Source of the DNA: Nelumbo lutea
Lineage: Eukaryota; Streptophyta; Magnoliopsida; Proteales; Nelumbonaceae
Length of the DNA: 64,000 nucleotides
Reading direction: 5' to 3'
Assembly (NCBI GenBank): GCA_022828595.1
Contig: JAKGHH010000004.1
Location: forward strand, 86,642,270 to 86,706,269
Shown: positions 31,223 to 43,247 of the stretch, one piece after another
Layout of the letters: each line of letters opens with the position of its first letter
Position numbering within the stretch: the stretch's first letter is position 1
Translations under genes and position numbers: made by a program
The notes under the pieces: model-generated
Told to the model about the DNA's origin: nothing
The model's input: only the letters and a program-made list of their open reading frames with translations
Databases searched by the model: none

Positions 31223-32060
31223 ATCTAATAGCAACGAAAATAACAAAATCTAATCCAAGGCAAATAAGAATAAGCACCATCAAGAGCATCGAATATACGT
31301 GATTTGGCCTTACCGCCTATGTCTAGAGTGATGAATATTATTCTCACTATAAAAGAAAATGCGAAACAATATAGGTGCCTTGTGGTTTGCAGCTCAAATT
31401 AACTCTTAACCCTAATACACTCATTCTTTTTTTCCTTTTTTCATTCCAAAGAAAAAAACAAGAGAAAAGTAAAATTGGAAGTGCACTTACCTGTGTAGAT
31501 AACAGAATGACATTTTTATCAATAAAAAGTTAGTATTAAAATAGGCAAAATGGTCTCATTATGTTTTATAAAAGTTTTTCCCATGTAGGAAAATTGCTTA
31601 TCCACCTAGGAGATGGTTAAGTTTTAGCCAGAAAAGTAAATATGATTTTACCATGGGGCCCGCTGCTTAATGTAAACAGAACATGGTAAAGTTGATCAAT
31701 GGTAAAACGATACCCACTGACCAACTTTCCAATGCATATTTACTAGTAAGCAAACAGGGCCTTATATGTAAAATCCTCTTTAACTTAAAGAGGGACCATA
31801 CCAACTGTTAGATTAAAAATAATCCAACGGTTGAAAAGTAAGGCACAACCCCAACACAACTTGGTGTGGTTTAGAGTAAATCTTAGACTTGGTAAAATAT
31901 GGCCCGAGAATTTCTTAGATCAAACCAATTACGGTTTTGTGCAATTGGCCATTCTATTCGGCTTAACCCAATCAGAAAGCCCTAACATATGATGCCCAAA
32001 CAAATACTTCATGTTTACCAAGTAATAGAGTGGTGCTTTAAGAGGAAGGGGTCTGAAATG
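31223..32060. other. Intergenic, no gene recognised
   Basis: Mixed AT-rich sequence. The part 31860-31980 (GTTTAGAGTAAATCTTAGACTTGG.AAA and CGGTTTTGTGCAATT) is similar to 32095-32200 inside the next MITE, so it is likely a decayed relative. No coding signal is seen. Confidence 0.4.
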
Positions 32061-32068
32061 GGTAAAAC

Positions 32069-32440
32069 TAGGGGTGTTTATGGTTCAGTTTGGTAAGGTT
32101 TAGAGTAAATCTTAGTCCAAATTGGTAAAATTTCTCAGGTCAAACCAAATTATTTTATTACGGTTTTGTGCAATTCGTCATTCTATTGGGCTTAACCCAG
32201 AAAGCCCAAAATAACATATACTCTTGCATAAATAACAAATATTATCTATTAATCACTATAAAAGCATTGAGTAATTGTAATTGGTATGCTATGTAATCGT
32301 TTTTCAGTCTACAATTTGGTTTGGTTTTTAAAATTCAGGAAACCGAACTAAATGGTTCTAAATGTAGATCAAACTGAATTACAAATTACAATTTGGCTCG
32401 GTTCAGTTTTGTGGTTTGAACCGTTTAATGAATACCCGTA
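32069..32440. mobile_element. hAT-type MITE, 372 bp
   Basis: Starts TAGGGGTGTTTATGGTTCAG and ends GTTTAATGAATACCCGTA. Flanking octamers are GGTAAAAC (32061-32068) and GATAAAAT (32441-32448), 6 of 8 identical. The interior has AACCAAACC/GGTTTGGTT words and no reading frame. Confidence 0.7.
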
Positions 32441-32485
32441 GATAAAATCCCCCACTTTGAGACTATATAACTCAATTCTTGTATT

Positions 32486-32521
32486 CCCCCCCCCCCCCCC
32501 CACAAAAAAAAAAAAAAAAAA
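32486..32521. repeat. Poly-C/poly-A run
   Basis: Sixteen C followed by CA and about eighteen A. This is a simple repeat where sequencing or assembly errors are likely. Confidence 0.9.
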
Positions 32522-32534
32522 GAAAACTCAATTC

Positions 32535-32900
32535 TTTTTTTTTTTTTTTTGATAATAAAAGTAAGGGGGCTACACAAGATGGGGAGTAGCACGTCCCCAC
32601 AATATCACCCGGCAAGTGGGCTTCATGAGCATGGTGAGCGAGTCAATCAGTGGCCTAATTTACTTCTCGATATACATGCTTGTAGATGATCCTCTTTCCA
32701 CACCTCTCCTTGAGCTCCCAGCAGTCTTGAATGATACTCAGATTCCACACACACGAACTGGATTTGTTAAAACAAGAAATCACAATCTTGGAATCACTCT
32801 CAATTGTGATAGGAAAGTTTGAGAAGTTCAAAGCTAAATTATGGGCTTCCCAGGCAGCCCAAGTTTCCACCCTATTGATGGAGGTAAAGCCCAATTTATA
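32535..32900 (-). pseudogene. 5'-truncated LINE copy, RNase H-like C-terminus
   Basis: The - strand frame at 32655-32894 reads INRVETWAAWEAHNLALNFS then ITIESDSKIVI and WELKERCG. This is the RNase H-like domain found at the C-terminus of plant LINE ORF2 (compare the LINE in the HIP intron). About 100 bp of 3' sequence and a run of sixteen T (32535-32550), the complement of a poly-A tail, follow. Short length plus a tail fits incomplete reverse transcription. The right border is uncertain. Confidence 0.65.
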
Positions 32901-33257
32901 AGCCTGGAGCCATGGACAATGTATGAGGCCCTCGACATCATAACATCGGCAATGTTAAGGCGATACAAATTTGATCCGTTTATAATTGGATCAAACATGG
33001 ATCCACCCCATCCTACTTGATATAATCTTATTGCATACTACTTAAATATATCTACTGGTAATGTTGACTTGATGTTGTGTTTGAATGCTTTTCAAAAAAG
33101 AGAAAAAATGGTGCGTTTTTATTAAATTTTCATAGTTCTAAGTTTTATATAAAATATAATATTTTGATAATTTTTAATTTGATTTATTTATACTATTTAA
33201 CTATTCAATATCCTATTGTAATTTGAATTCAATTCAAACCCACCGTAACTCGGATGG

Positions 33258-33842
33258 TAGGGGTGCAATGGGATCGGATTTTGATCTGATCCGATCCGAG
33301 ACCCAATCCTATTTTGTTAGATCCAGATCTCTCATGTTTGGATCTTTGGATCATATCGGATTAGGAAATATGATCCAATAAGAAATCAGATTGGATTTGG
33401 ATCACTCCTATCTGATTCGAGAAAATCCGATCCAATATATATGCTATTTATTTATTTATTTATATAAATATATATAACACATATATGTTATTTATTTATT
33501 TATAAATATATTATTTATATTACATTTTTGTAAATTTGTTATATTAATTATTTTTTATAAAAAACATGTATATATATGAAGAAAATAGTTGAAAAGATAC
33601 TTGTATTTTTGTTTTTCTTTTTCTAAATCATTATATTTTATTTTTCTTTTAATAATTTATTATTTTTTTAAGAAATTTAAATCGGATTGGATCAGATATA
33701 AAAATGCAACATCTTCATCAGATTCAAATTCAAATCCATACTTATGAGATCCAATCGGATTAGATCGAATTGGCTCTTAACGTCGAATCAGATTTAGATA
33801 TACCCTGATTCAAATTCGATCCGATCCGTTTACATTCCTCTA
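33258..33842. mobile_element. hAT-type MITE, about 585 bp
   Basis: Starts TAGGGGTGCAATGGGATCGG and ends GATCCGTTTACATTCCTCTA, with GATCCGAT/ATCGGATC words in both subterminal regions. It is the same family as 30849-31214. The flanking octamers do not match well, so the borders rest on terminal similarity. The middle is an AT-rich expansion with TTTA repeats. Confidence 0.65.
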
Positions 33843-33905
33843 GAATGGATTAATTGTCATTCAAATTTGAGTATAAATGAATCAAGTTAGGATCTGCTTA
33901 TATAC

Positions 33906-34114
33906 AAGGTTCAAAGTATCGGTCGATACTTATCGTTCCGACACCCCACCGATACACCCCTATAGGTCTAATCGGTTCAGGGTGTGGCGAAGACCTAAAC
34001 CGGCTCCCTTGAAGGGCCTAAACCAATGGCAAAAAAGAAAAACCATCAAAAGGATAATCAATTCGTTCGATACGCCCATATGGCATATCGGGCGTGTCAA
34101 TATTTTAAACCTTA
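33906..34114. mobile_element. Mutator-like MITE, about 209 bp
   Basis: The ends AAGGTTCAAAGTATCGG and CAATATTTTAAACCTT(A) are imperfect inverted repeats. Flanks CTTATATAC (33897-33905) and CTTATGTAT (34115-34123) agree at 7 of 9 positions. Inside are CGATAC/GTATCG words. No coding sequence is present. Confidence 0.55.
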
Positions 34115-34123
34115 CTTATGTAT

Positions 34124-36946
34124 AATCCAATCGATCCATTTGTAGCATTTGTCAAAATAGAAGCCCACCTTGAGGGAAAAGCTTTAAATACAAGATGGTG
34201 ACACCAATTTTTGAATCATAAAATTCTTGTGAAAAAGGGTTAGGTGGTGGTGTTTTGCAGCAGTCAATGCTCGATGCTCCTCTCCAAGATTTGACGCATA
34301 AGCTAGTATCTTTTACCTTATGTTTGAATTGCAAGAAAACATGGTATCAGAATCACGTGGTCCTCATTGAACATTTTCTTGAAGACTTGCTGAACGACAA
34401 AGTTTCCTCTGACCTCTCTTCTTAGCAGAGAAGGAAAAGGTAAAATAAAAATGCAACTGCAGATGATTATTTTCTTTGTTACAAGACGAGTGGTTGCATT
34501 TTTTTGTCTCTAGTTTTCTTTTTTTTTTTTGTTACCCAGTTCTTATAAATGTTGACTTTTGGGATGCAAAGGTTGGCACTTTGATTCAATCTAATATGAT
34601 TTAAAATTTAAAATATCATTATATATATATGTGTGTGTGTGTGTTTTAATGTTAAATGAATCAGGTATCGTAAAATCATTGAATCAGGTTTAATAAGGAT
34701 TTACATCAACCCGAACCAGACCCGAACCCAATTAAGACTGACATCCAATTGACATCCCTAGTTGATTTGGTCAAACTTATTTGGGGTGAAATGGATTAAT
34801 TCATTATATTCTGGTCATTGAGACAACGGGAGGTCAGAAAACCCCAACCTATTAGTCCTTCATTGTATAATTGTGTTGTGCCTATACATGATCGGGAGTC
34901 GGAAGACAGAAAATGCTGGTCGGTTGGTTGTGTGTGTCTATTTCAGCATGATCTAAGCAGAACTAGAAAATGAGTTAAACAAGTAAGAATTAACATTAGA
35001 AATCAAGTAGTCGTGCCTTGAAAAACAAAATCAATTGATGTTTAATACGCCACATTATTTGATTGATTTAAGTAAACAGGCGAGTCAGAGATGGGGCACG
35101 ACCAATACATAAAAAAACTATTAACAAACTGATCCTACATCCATGGAGCCAGGTTTGCCGTTCTTTGACCATTTCACCCAAGTGACGAGGAAAATGGTGG
35201 CACGTTTTAGTGTTTAATTCAATTCGTTGTTATTCGGTTATGTGACTATGAGGAAAATGGTGGTTTGCTTAATTAAAAAGCAATCGAGAGAGAGATTCTT
35301 ATCTCACCTTTAAGATTAGTCAGTTACTTTTGTTCTTCGTCTTTGTAATTGAGTTGTTCATAAACTCTATATGCGTGATTTGTCTTGTTATTCAGCGTAC
35401 ACTTGGTCTGTAGCACCTACTTTTTTTATTTCTTTTTTGGAACCTGATGTAACTGAGTAATTGTTGAATGAATCAGCTTCCGGGTATTTAAAAAAAAAGA
35501 AAAAAAAAATCAGAGAAAGAGAAAGAATGGTGGGTCAATAACTTATCACTTTCAATTTAGTCCATATGTCATATTCAAACACGTTCTTTCTAACCCTAGT
35601 TTTTCTTTTTTTACCAAATCCCTGTCGTTTTCATCCACTATTAATGAGAATTTAGTCCAAATATTACGTCGAACACATTCTAACCCTTTTTTACCAATAG
35701 GTTCAACACTCACCAATTTGGGGGGTGTATGTGTGTTCAACAATGTTGGTTTTGTTTTTGAAAACAAAAGTTACTATTACTATTAGATAGATAATTATAT
35801 TGTTTTTGCTGATATGTTAATTTTTTTTTTTTCTTTTGAAAACCAAAATTAAATGTTGTTGAAACACCTGTTCTTTTTCGTAATTGTGATTGTATTTCAT
35901 GAATTCGGCTTCAGTCAAGGCAAAGCCAGTTCGAGCATCCTCTATTGCCTTATATTAAGAATATTTTCGTACTTGTATTCTTTATTTTATGGAGAAATAT
36001 TCCCAATGCAAAAGTGAAAAAGGCTGTTAGAACAGTGTAGGCACAGCTTCGCCCTGGTAGAAGCCGATCTCTCATAGGGTTCATACGTTCACAAACACAA
36101 TGATGTAGAGATCACCCACGAAAGGCATAACATGGAATCCCGTGAAGGAGTACGAGTCCACCCCAAACTCTACTAAATTGATAATAACTCTCATCCCATG
36201 ATTCCTAATTCAACCTGAATTCAAATTTAGTTATAGTTCTTTTCTTTCCAGATTTCTTTATAAATAGGTCCAAAGGAATTGTATTCGACACAAAAATTTT
36301 GATCAAATACAACTATAACTTTTTTTTTTACTCCACTTTCTCTCTTCTTCATCCGTTCATCGGTGAACAATCGGATTAATTAATCTCACCTCCGCTTAGC
36401 CGCTACGTCACACAACCAATGTTTAATTTCCCGGAAGGCATCTTTATTTTGTTGTTGATTCTAAAACTAGATAATTGAATCGAGCATAGAACCTGAAAAT
36501 GGAGAGATTCGCGAGTTAGAGGTTTAACCTGGATCAAATTGGAGGTTGAATCGTGATGAAGTGGCATATATGTGTATATATTGTGGATTGTATAAATACT
36601 ATGTATACTGCACAATCTGTGTCATGCTTGAATATGGTGGATAAATGTCAAGTTTTTTATTTTGTAAAGTAAATGAGTAGGGTTCAAGTCTCTTAATTCA
36701 CATTTTCTTTATAATACGTGGATAATAAAATAATAACCATTAAGAGTCATTAATTAATATAAATAAAATAATATATTAATACTAATTAAACTACCCATAA
36801 ATAAGAGGACATGAGTTTAAATCTTTCCATTGTCATTTTGAAATTCATATATTAGCTAGTGCCCCAGTCATGATTCAACCAGTTCATCTGGATAGTATGC
36901 TCCAATTTTCTAAACACTACATAGAAGATAGCTTTTTAAACTCAAT
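34124..36946. other. Intergenic, no gene recognised
   Basis: 2.8 kb without a credible coding frame. Visible details: a (TA)n(TG)n run at 34620-34645; a decayed MITE end (AATTGACATCCCTA) near 34760; and a TATAAATAGG box near 36250 in a stretch that may be a solo LTR (TGTTAGAACAG near 36026), for which no right border was found. Confidence 0.4.
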
Positions 36947-37733
36947 CACATGGTTAGGGATGTCAATTTGTACCCTACTTAATATTTGCCCCTATCCGCC
37001 TCAATGGGGTGGGTTCTTTTGCTTGAAAAACAGATTTTGGGATTTTACAACCCATATGGCTATTGGTAAGGTTTGGTATAGGCAAAACTTGACCCTCCCC
37101 GACCCATTTATTGTTGGAGGCATGTGAACTTATGTATTAGGTGTTGAATTAATAATATTTTGAACTTTATGTGATAGATAATTGATAGTTAATGCATTTT
37201 CTACATATTTTAATCAAATAATTAGAAACCTTGATGCTTGTTCATGTTATTTTACTTGTTTATTGCTTATATGCAATAGGAAATAGTAGAAAATTAAATG
37301 CAGGTTCTAGAACCAACTTTCCAACCCAACCCACCCCACCTTCAAATGTGGGGAGAATAGGGTCATAGAGGGTTTTGCATTTTCATGTGCAAGGAGCGTT
37401 AGGATTTTGAAAATCCAACAAACTTTAGGTTCTGGGGAGGGTACGAGTTGGCAGGTTTAAGGAGGTTGGTAAGGTCTAGAATTTACAAAACCCTCCCTGA
37501 ACCAGGGGTGGACTCGAGTCAACCTGAGCTAAATATTTGGCTATTTGATCTTGGCTCACCAAAAATCCAAGAGGCTTGAACTCGATTTGAGCTAGAGTCT
37601 TGAGCTCGAATTTGTCTCAGCTCGGCTTGATCTCAAATGTGAGCCAAGCTTCTTATAAAAAATAAAAAATATGCACATGAAAAATTATTTTTTATTTTAA
37701 ATACAAATATTTAAGAATTTTAAAAATTATTTA

Positions 37734-39963
37734 GGAAAAATTCCCGATCAATACCCTGTATTTTGAATCAAGTAATCCAGTACCCAAACTTTTGAAACAC
37801 GGCAATCTAGTACCTATCGTTAATGGACTGTCAGTTATATATATCATGTGACCTCATGTGCGATTCAAAACTTATAAGAATATCAAAATTATCCTTGGAA
37901 ATAAAACACATTGTTCATCATCTTCTCCCTCAAAAGGATGAAACAGAGCTCAAGCCCTCTTTCACAAACACCAAAACCCTTGCAATAGAGCCCAAGCCAT
38001 CTAAAACAGAGCCCAAGCTCTCTCTCACAAACACTCGCAATGACTTTGCCTTTCTCACAAAGTTGTTGCAAGTCTTTGCCAAGATTGAAAAATTCCAGGT
38101 TCTGTACAACTTGTTTTTATTTATTTTTAACTTAACACAATAATATTTTATTCCTATAGGTAAAAGAGAGGAGAAGAACTGGAAGCTTTGTCTCGATACT
38201 TGAGAGAGAGAGAGAGATCAGTGATGGTGGCCAAAGACTTTTCTGTTTTTCCATTTTTCAAATAAGATAATTACAGTAGTTAAAGGAAAAGTTTTCTCCT
38301 AGAAATTTCTTTGGTTTTGGTTTGAAGAAGACAGAATATTTAGAGGAGAAGAAAGACAAATGTGTTGTTGCAGGGATAAAAAATTTAGACGATTGGTTCT
38401 AATTTTAGCGGATGGTTGATAAAGAAAATTAGATGACACTTGAAGGGCATTGTTGGAAGGGTAAGGATTCATCATATGGATGGATGAACCATGCTAAATG
38501 GTTGGGAGAAATTTCAAAAATTTACTAATCCTTTTGGGAATCGAATTTCCTATGTTTTGAAAAATTGCATTTTTTTAGGATTAGTCTTGTATTGAACCGG
38601 ACCAGATTTGAAACCAAACAAAGAGTGAGATTTATACCTGATACGGATACCACAAAAATAGATCTCAAGTTGGAATTTCACGCCCAAATCAATCTTAAAA
38701 CCAGCCTCTACTGAGTATGACATAGTGTATAGGTGAAGCTGATTCGGCAACACAATTTTCAACAAAAATACAACCCAACTGCTTGGATTAAAATGGGGAA
38801 GGTGAGCGTGAAGTTTCTCTGAATTTTTCTTGAAAAAATCAGAAGAAAACTGATTCTATCAGTCCTTGAAAGCCTAAATCGTGATAGGGTTTATTGGAAG
38901 ACAAGAGAGAAGAAGAGAGAGTTGCCTTCTAGTCTGATTCACCCTCTTTTTCTTTTATCTCCTTATGAAGCACTCTCCTAATCAAATTAGAAGATATCCA
39001 AATCTAACTTGGATATGGACTCTAATAAGAGATAAGCCTTATCCTCTCAAGAGGATTGGTGTTTCATACCCATTTCCAAACCCAGATTTGACACAGAGCA
39101 AGTTGTCATGTGATAACTTACTTAATCTTATTAATTATGGGCCTTAGGCCCGTCTCTTTCAAAGGCTCACGACCTAAGATGTTGCATGACCAATTCAGGC
39201 ATATATTAATGTTGAAATCCATTACCGGTAGTTTAGGTTTCCATCAGAGAAAGTATAAATCCTATCATTCATTTTGTTCGATAAATGGGCCGATCCTATT
39301 ACTATGATTACCAACTCAAGTGAATTCTCAGATTCCCCAACTTACCCAGTTTTGACTCTTAAAGGATCTCACCGATTGAAATATCAAAGATAGCCCAATT
39401 CCACACATAGTGCAGTACCATAATCAAGTCTCAGGATTATGTATAACTTTGTAATTTTGCCCATCAATCTCCAATATCCAGGGCATAACTGGAAAATGGT
39501 CCGAATTCAGTGTTTCATCTAAACACACAATACATGTGTTTTGAATCTAACCCTAGTATTTAAGACAAACTTCCTCAACTTCTTTGGTAGCACGTCAGTG
39601 TCAGTCTTGGCAGGATAAACTCCCCAAGTCTATACAAATGCTGAGAGCATTCTAAACTAACATGAATCTCATAAGTGTCCAGTTTAAGGGATAATTTCAT
39701 AGAATATACTAATATCAATATGAAACAATAACGTACTTTTATTCATTTACAATAAATGTATATATACATCAATTTGAATAGAACTAAGGATATACACTGT
39801 TTAACAAACATTTGTCTTTTCATATACCACTTAATGACTAATTAACGACAATTACTAGATTGTTGCATTTTGAAAGTTTGCATACTGGATTGTCACATTT
39901 TAAAGTTCGGGGACCAAATTGTCACTCATGCCAAAGTATAGGCTACCAATCTAGAATTTTCCC
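37734..39963. mobile_element. Mutator-like element with long TIRs and perfect 9-bp target duplication
   Basis: The left end GGAAAAATTCCCGATC and right end (complement GGGAAAATTCTAGATTGG) extend into inverted repeats of about 110 bp. These share AATCCAGTA and AATCTAGTA.TCGTTAA blocks. The 9-mer AATTATTTA flanks both ends exactly (37725-37733 and 39964-39972). The 2.2-kb interior has no transposase. A frame of 106 codons (37823-38143) with Lys/Pro/Thr-rich text is not recognised, and the interior could include captured DNA. Non-autonomous. Confidence 0.8.
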
Positions 39964-40024
39964 AATTATTTATTATCGTATATAGAAATATTATACATAT
40001 AATAAAAAATATTTATTAATATGC

Positions 40025-40027
<3 letters not shown>

Positions 40028-40106
<79 letters not shown>
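40028..40106. repeat. (TA)n microsatellite
   Basis: About 33 TA units followed by TATG units. It makes a false Ile-Tyr repeat frame on the - strand. Confidence 0.95.
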
Positions 40107-40247
40107 AATTCGAGTTCAACTCGAAGTTTAGTTTAGGCCAAACCGAATTAAATTTTTTATGAATCAAGGTCAAATAACTCGTGAAAGCTTAATTCGTTTC
40201 CATTACTCCTGCCTCAAATCTGCTCCATTACCATTGCTACACATGGT

Positions 40248-42679
40248 TGAAAAAAGAAGGCTGATGTATCCAAGTGATTCTATGTGTCTCAGACTATATT
40301 AATATTAATTGTTAATAATATGATATTATTCAAAAAAGCTGATAATGTATTAAGTTTCAAAGAAAACCACGATCAAAACGGTGGTTGTGGTTCTCAGTCG
40401 AAATTAATTATGAAACACAACCACCTTTTAATTTCAATAGGGAAAGAGACGAAACATCGTAATTGTCCCCCGCTGCAGCTACATGGCCAATAATCTGATG
40501 AATCATCAACGTCTTTGGCCAATGCGCCATGCTTACGATTTGAATTTTTCTATTGATAGCTTACGACTTGAGTTGAGAGACATAACGACCCAATCTTTCT
40601 CACACCAAACCAATTAAGAAAATCCGATCCATCTTCGGAAGGATGTCTTTGTTATCGTACAAAGACTCTTGGACTTCTGTATTTGCAAGGGTTCGCCGAC
40701 TCGGCCGAATAGACTCGTGGGCGCATGGGAGCCATGCAATGGGGTGTGTACTTTGCCATGTGGCAAATTAAAACCCCAACGAGAAACAACGCTGATTGCT
40801 GACATGACACTTAAAATGAAAGACTGGGGTAGGTTGGACTTTCAAATCCACAAGTCACTTTTTGTTTCCGCTTAGCATCTCCCTGATCTTCTCCTTTGTC
40901 CTCTTCTCTCTTGTTATATATGTTTTCTTAGCGTTTGAGGAATGACGATACCATTACTCAGACGTTACGTCATTGGGTCCTCTTAAGTCTAAGGAATATC
41001 TTGTGCAGGTTTTTTGTTATTAAAAAAAGCCAAAGCATTACACACACTTCAAGTTTCATCGCTGAAAACGTTTATATTATTTTGATATTTTCTGATTTTG
41101 GTAGATAGCCGGTGGCTTTCTCAAGTGGGGTTTTTGATGGTATTGTTCCACTCTGCCGTACGCTGCATTTAAGATGGTCCATCACTGGGTCGGTCCATAT
41201 TGCTCCTAATTAACCGGGCCACTGGGTCATGATTGGGTCACCATTGCTGAAGTCATGTTATCATGCATTCCTTCTTCATGGATCCACTTCGTCCTTGTTG
41301 ACTCAGTCCAGGCTGCAGAATACCTAACCCAAGCAATTTTGATAGAAATGTAAGATCACAAAATGGTTAGGCTAGCTCCAAATTAATCAACAAGTTTGGT
41401 GCTCTTTCGGGCTTTTCAAAGTTGTCTATCAAAATTTGGTCTTTCTTTTGTTTAACAACGAAACAAGAAATTAGAAAGATTTATGCCCTAGAAAACTCAT
41501 GAAAATGACAAAAATCTTTTATTTAATAGTTGTATAGATTATGATAGGTTAATATACTTACTAAGTGGTTTAGATCTTATCCAAGGATATTGAACAAATT
41601 TCTTACAAGTAAAAAAAATTAATGAAACTTAGCTTGGAAACTAATAACTTGCATGAACTAATTACTCTTGTCACCACGTTCTACAACCTTGGTTGGCGTG
41701 TTTGAGTGAGATTCATTAGTCTTCACCCTCTTAATTAATTAATGTCTCCTCTCCTTTTACAATTTTCACGTCTTTGTCTAAGATTTAATTGAATTATTGC
41801 TAATATCTGACTGAAGCTCATTGAGATTATCTAACTCAAATCTATACATCATATGTTCATGGCATGACGCATTAGTTTAAATAATATCCATATCCACTTG
41901 TTTGGGAGAAAGAATTCTAATCTGGAAAAGGGAATTGGGTTTGCATGTAGTCAGAATAGTTCATTTATCAGACCTTGACACGTAGCATTGAATTTTGACA
42001 TTAACTGACAAGGTGAAGTCATTACAATTTACCAGATGAAGTATTAGAGATTACCTTGATCATTTAATATATCTCTGTTGGGTTATAGAAAAAGAATTCA
42101 AATCAACTCACACCATATCCCCACCGTGTATTGGGAATAGCTAGAAAAAGAGTTCAAATCAGTCCCCACAACGTCCCACAGCACATCTCCGCCGTGTATT
42201 GAGATGTGGGTGAGTGAGGGGAGGGGCTGATTCGGTCTCAAAGAAGAAAGTCCAGCTAAAGCTAAAACGCCGCTTGGCCATCTTAAAAACGTACTACTAC
42301 TTGAACTTGACACATATAGCCACTGCGACGATTCATAAAGAACTGGGCCCCACCTTAATCTACATATGCTAAGACGTGTCAACTTACGGCAAGACGGAAG
42401 ATCGTAACTCCGATCTTATTTTGTGGATAGTCGAATATCCTCTATCGGATTTATTTAGATAACAGAATTCGATTGAAAATTGTATTAATATCTTATATAT
42501 GTATGTTTTTTTAATAAATTATTAAAATTTTTAAAAATTAAATCTGATCAGATCAGATTTAAGATGTTTAAATTCCAATCAATATTTATAAAATTCAATC
42601 AAAATTTTAAATCCGATCAAATTGGATTTACAAAACCGATTATATCTATCTATCTATCTATATATATATATATAATGTA
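40248..42679. other. Intergenic, no gene recognised
   Basis: No credible coding frame. A partial duplication is visible: GAATTCAAATCAACTC.CACC..ATCCCCACCGTGTATTG (42090-42135) resembles 42150-42205. The stretch 42440-42640 has GATCAGATC/GATCCGATC words like the MITEs at 30849 and 33258, but no clear ends. TATC and TA runs lie at 42645-42675. Confidence 0.4.
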
Positions 42680-42795
42680 CAATGCCATATCAACCTTTGA
42701 TTAATCCTAACCCCATAGGGTTGGGTACCGCAAAACTCAATGCCATATCAACCTTTCATTAATCCTAACCCCATAGGGTTGGGTACCACAAGACT
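42680..42795. repeat. Two-copy tandem repeat, period 58 bp
   Basis: CAATGCCATATCAACCTTT, then ATTAATCCTAACCCCATAGG and GTTGGGTACC, occurs twice in a row with only about four differences. Confidence 0.85.
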
Positions 42796-42971
42796 CAACC
42801 ACTAACCCCTCCCTCTAGAATTCTCTTTTTAATTCAAACATGCATTCTCACTTCTATCAGCGATATTTTTCCACCACTCCATGTATCAATCCTTAATTTG
42901 TTCGACTTCCATAAGATTAATAATTAATAAATTGCAGTTGACATTTTTTTGGCCATCTACATAGTTATGGT

Positions 42972-43196
42972 TGTTGGATAAGATGGGGTCATTGTAATCT
43001 TGGAGGAGAAGCTCTAAGGTGCATCTGAAGACACTGTCTTTAAAACGTTATTTGCCCCCACTCAGTTTTACTAAGTTTGTTGTTGGGTTACAGACAAATT
43101 CGTTCCCAGGATACAACAGAGCCTTGGGCGAGATTCTACAACCAGCAAAGTTGAAGAGTCTCCAAAGAAACCTTCTGTGCGACTGTAGCAGACCGG

Positions 43197-43247
<51 letters not shown>

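Larger units (their letters stand above)
37503..40211. mobile_element. Second-level insertion, hAT-like with CAGGGGTGG/CTCCTG ends
   Basis: Starts CAGGGGTGGACTCGAGTC and ends TTCCATTACTCCTG. Both subterminal parts share GAGCTCGAA/TTCGAGTT words, for example 37590-37640 and 40107-40125. The flanking octamers CCCTGAAC and CCTCAAAT agree at only 4 of 8, all differences being transitions. It interrupts the MITE 36955-40239 and is itself interrupted by 37734-39963. Without that inner element it is about 480 bp. Confidence 0.5.
36955..40239. mobile_element. hAT-type MITE with two further elements nested inside
   Basis: Starts TAGGGATGTCAATTTGTACC and ends CTCCATTACCATTGCTA. The flanking octamer CACATGGT is perfect on both sides (36947-36954 and 40240-40247). 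Only about 576 bp belong to this element: 36955-37502 and 40212-40239. The rest is the nested insertion 37503-40211. The same family is seen at 54118-54659. Confidence 0.8.

Noticed and set aside
36025..36440. Possible solo LTR with TATAAATAGG box
   Set aside because: A TG start can be proposed, but no CA end with a target duplication was found, so it is not listed as an element.
39991..40173. 60-codon frame of alternating Ile-Tyr on the - strand
   Set aside because: It is the translation of a (TA)n microsatellite.
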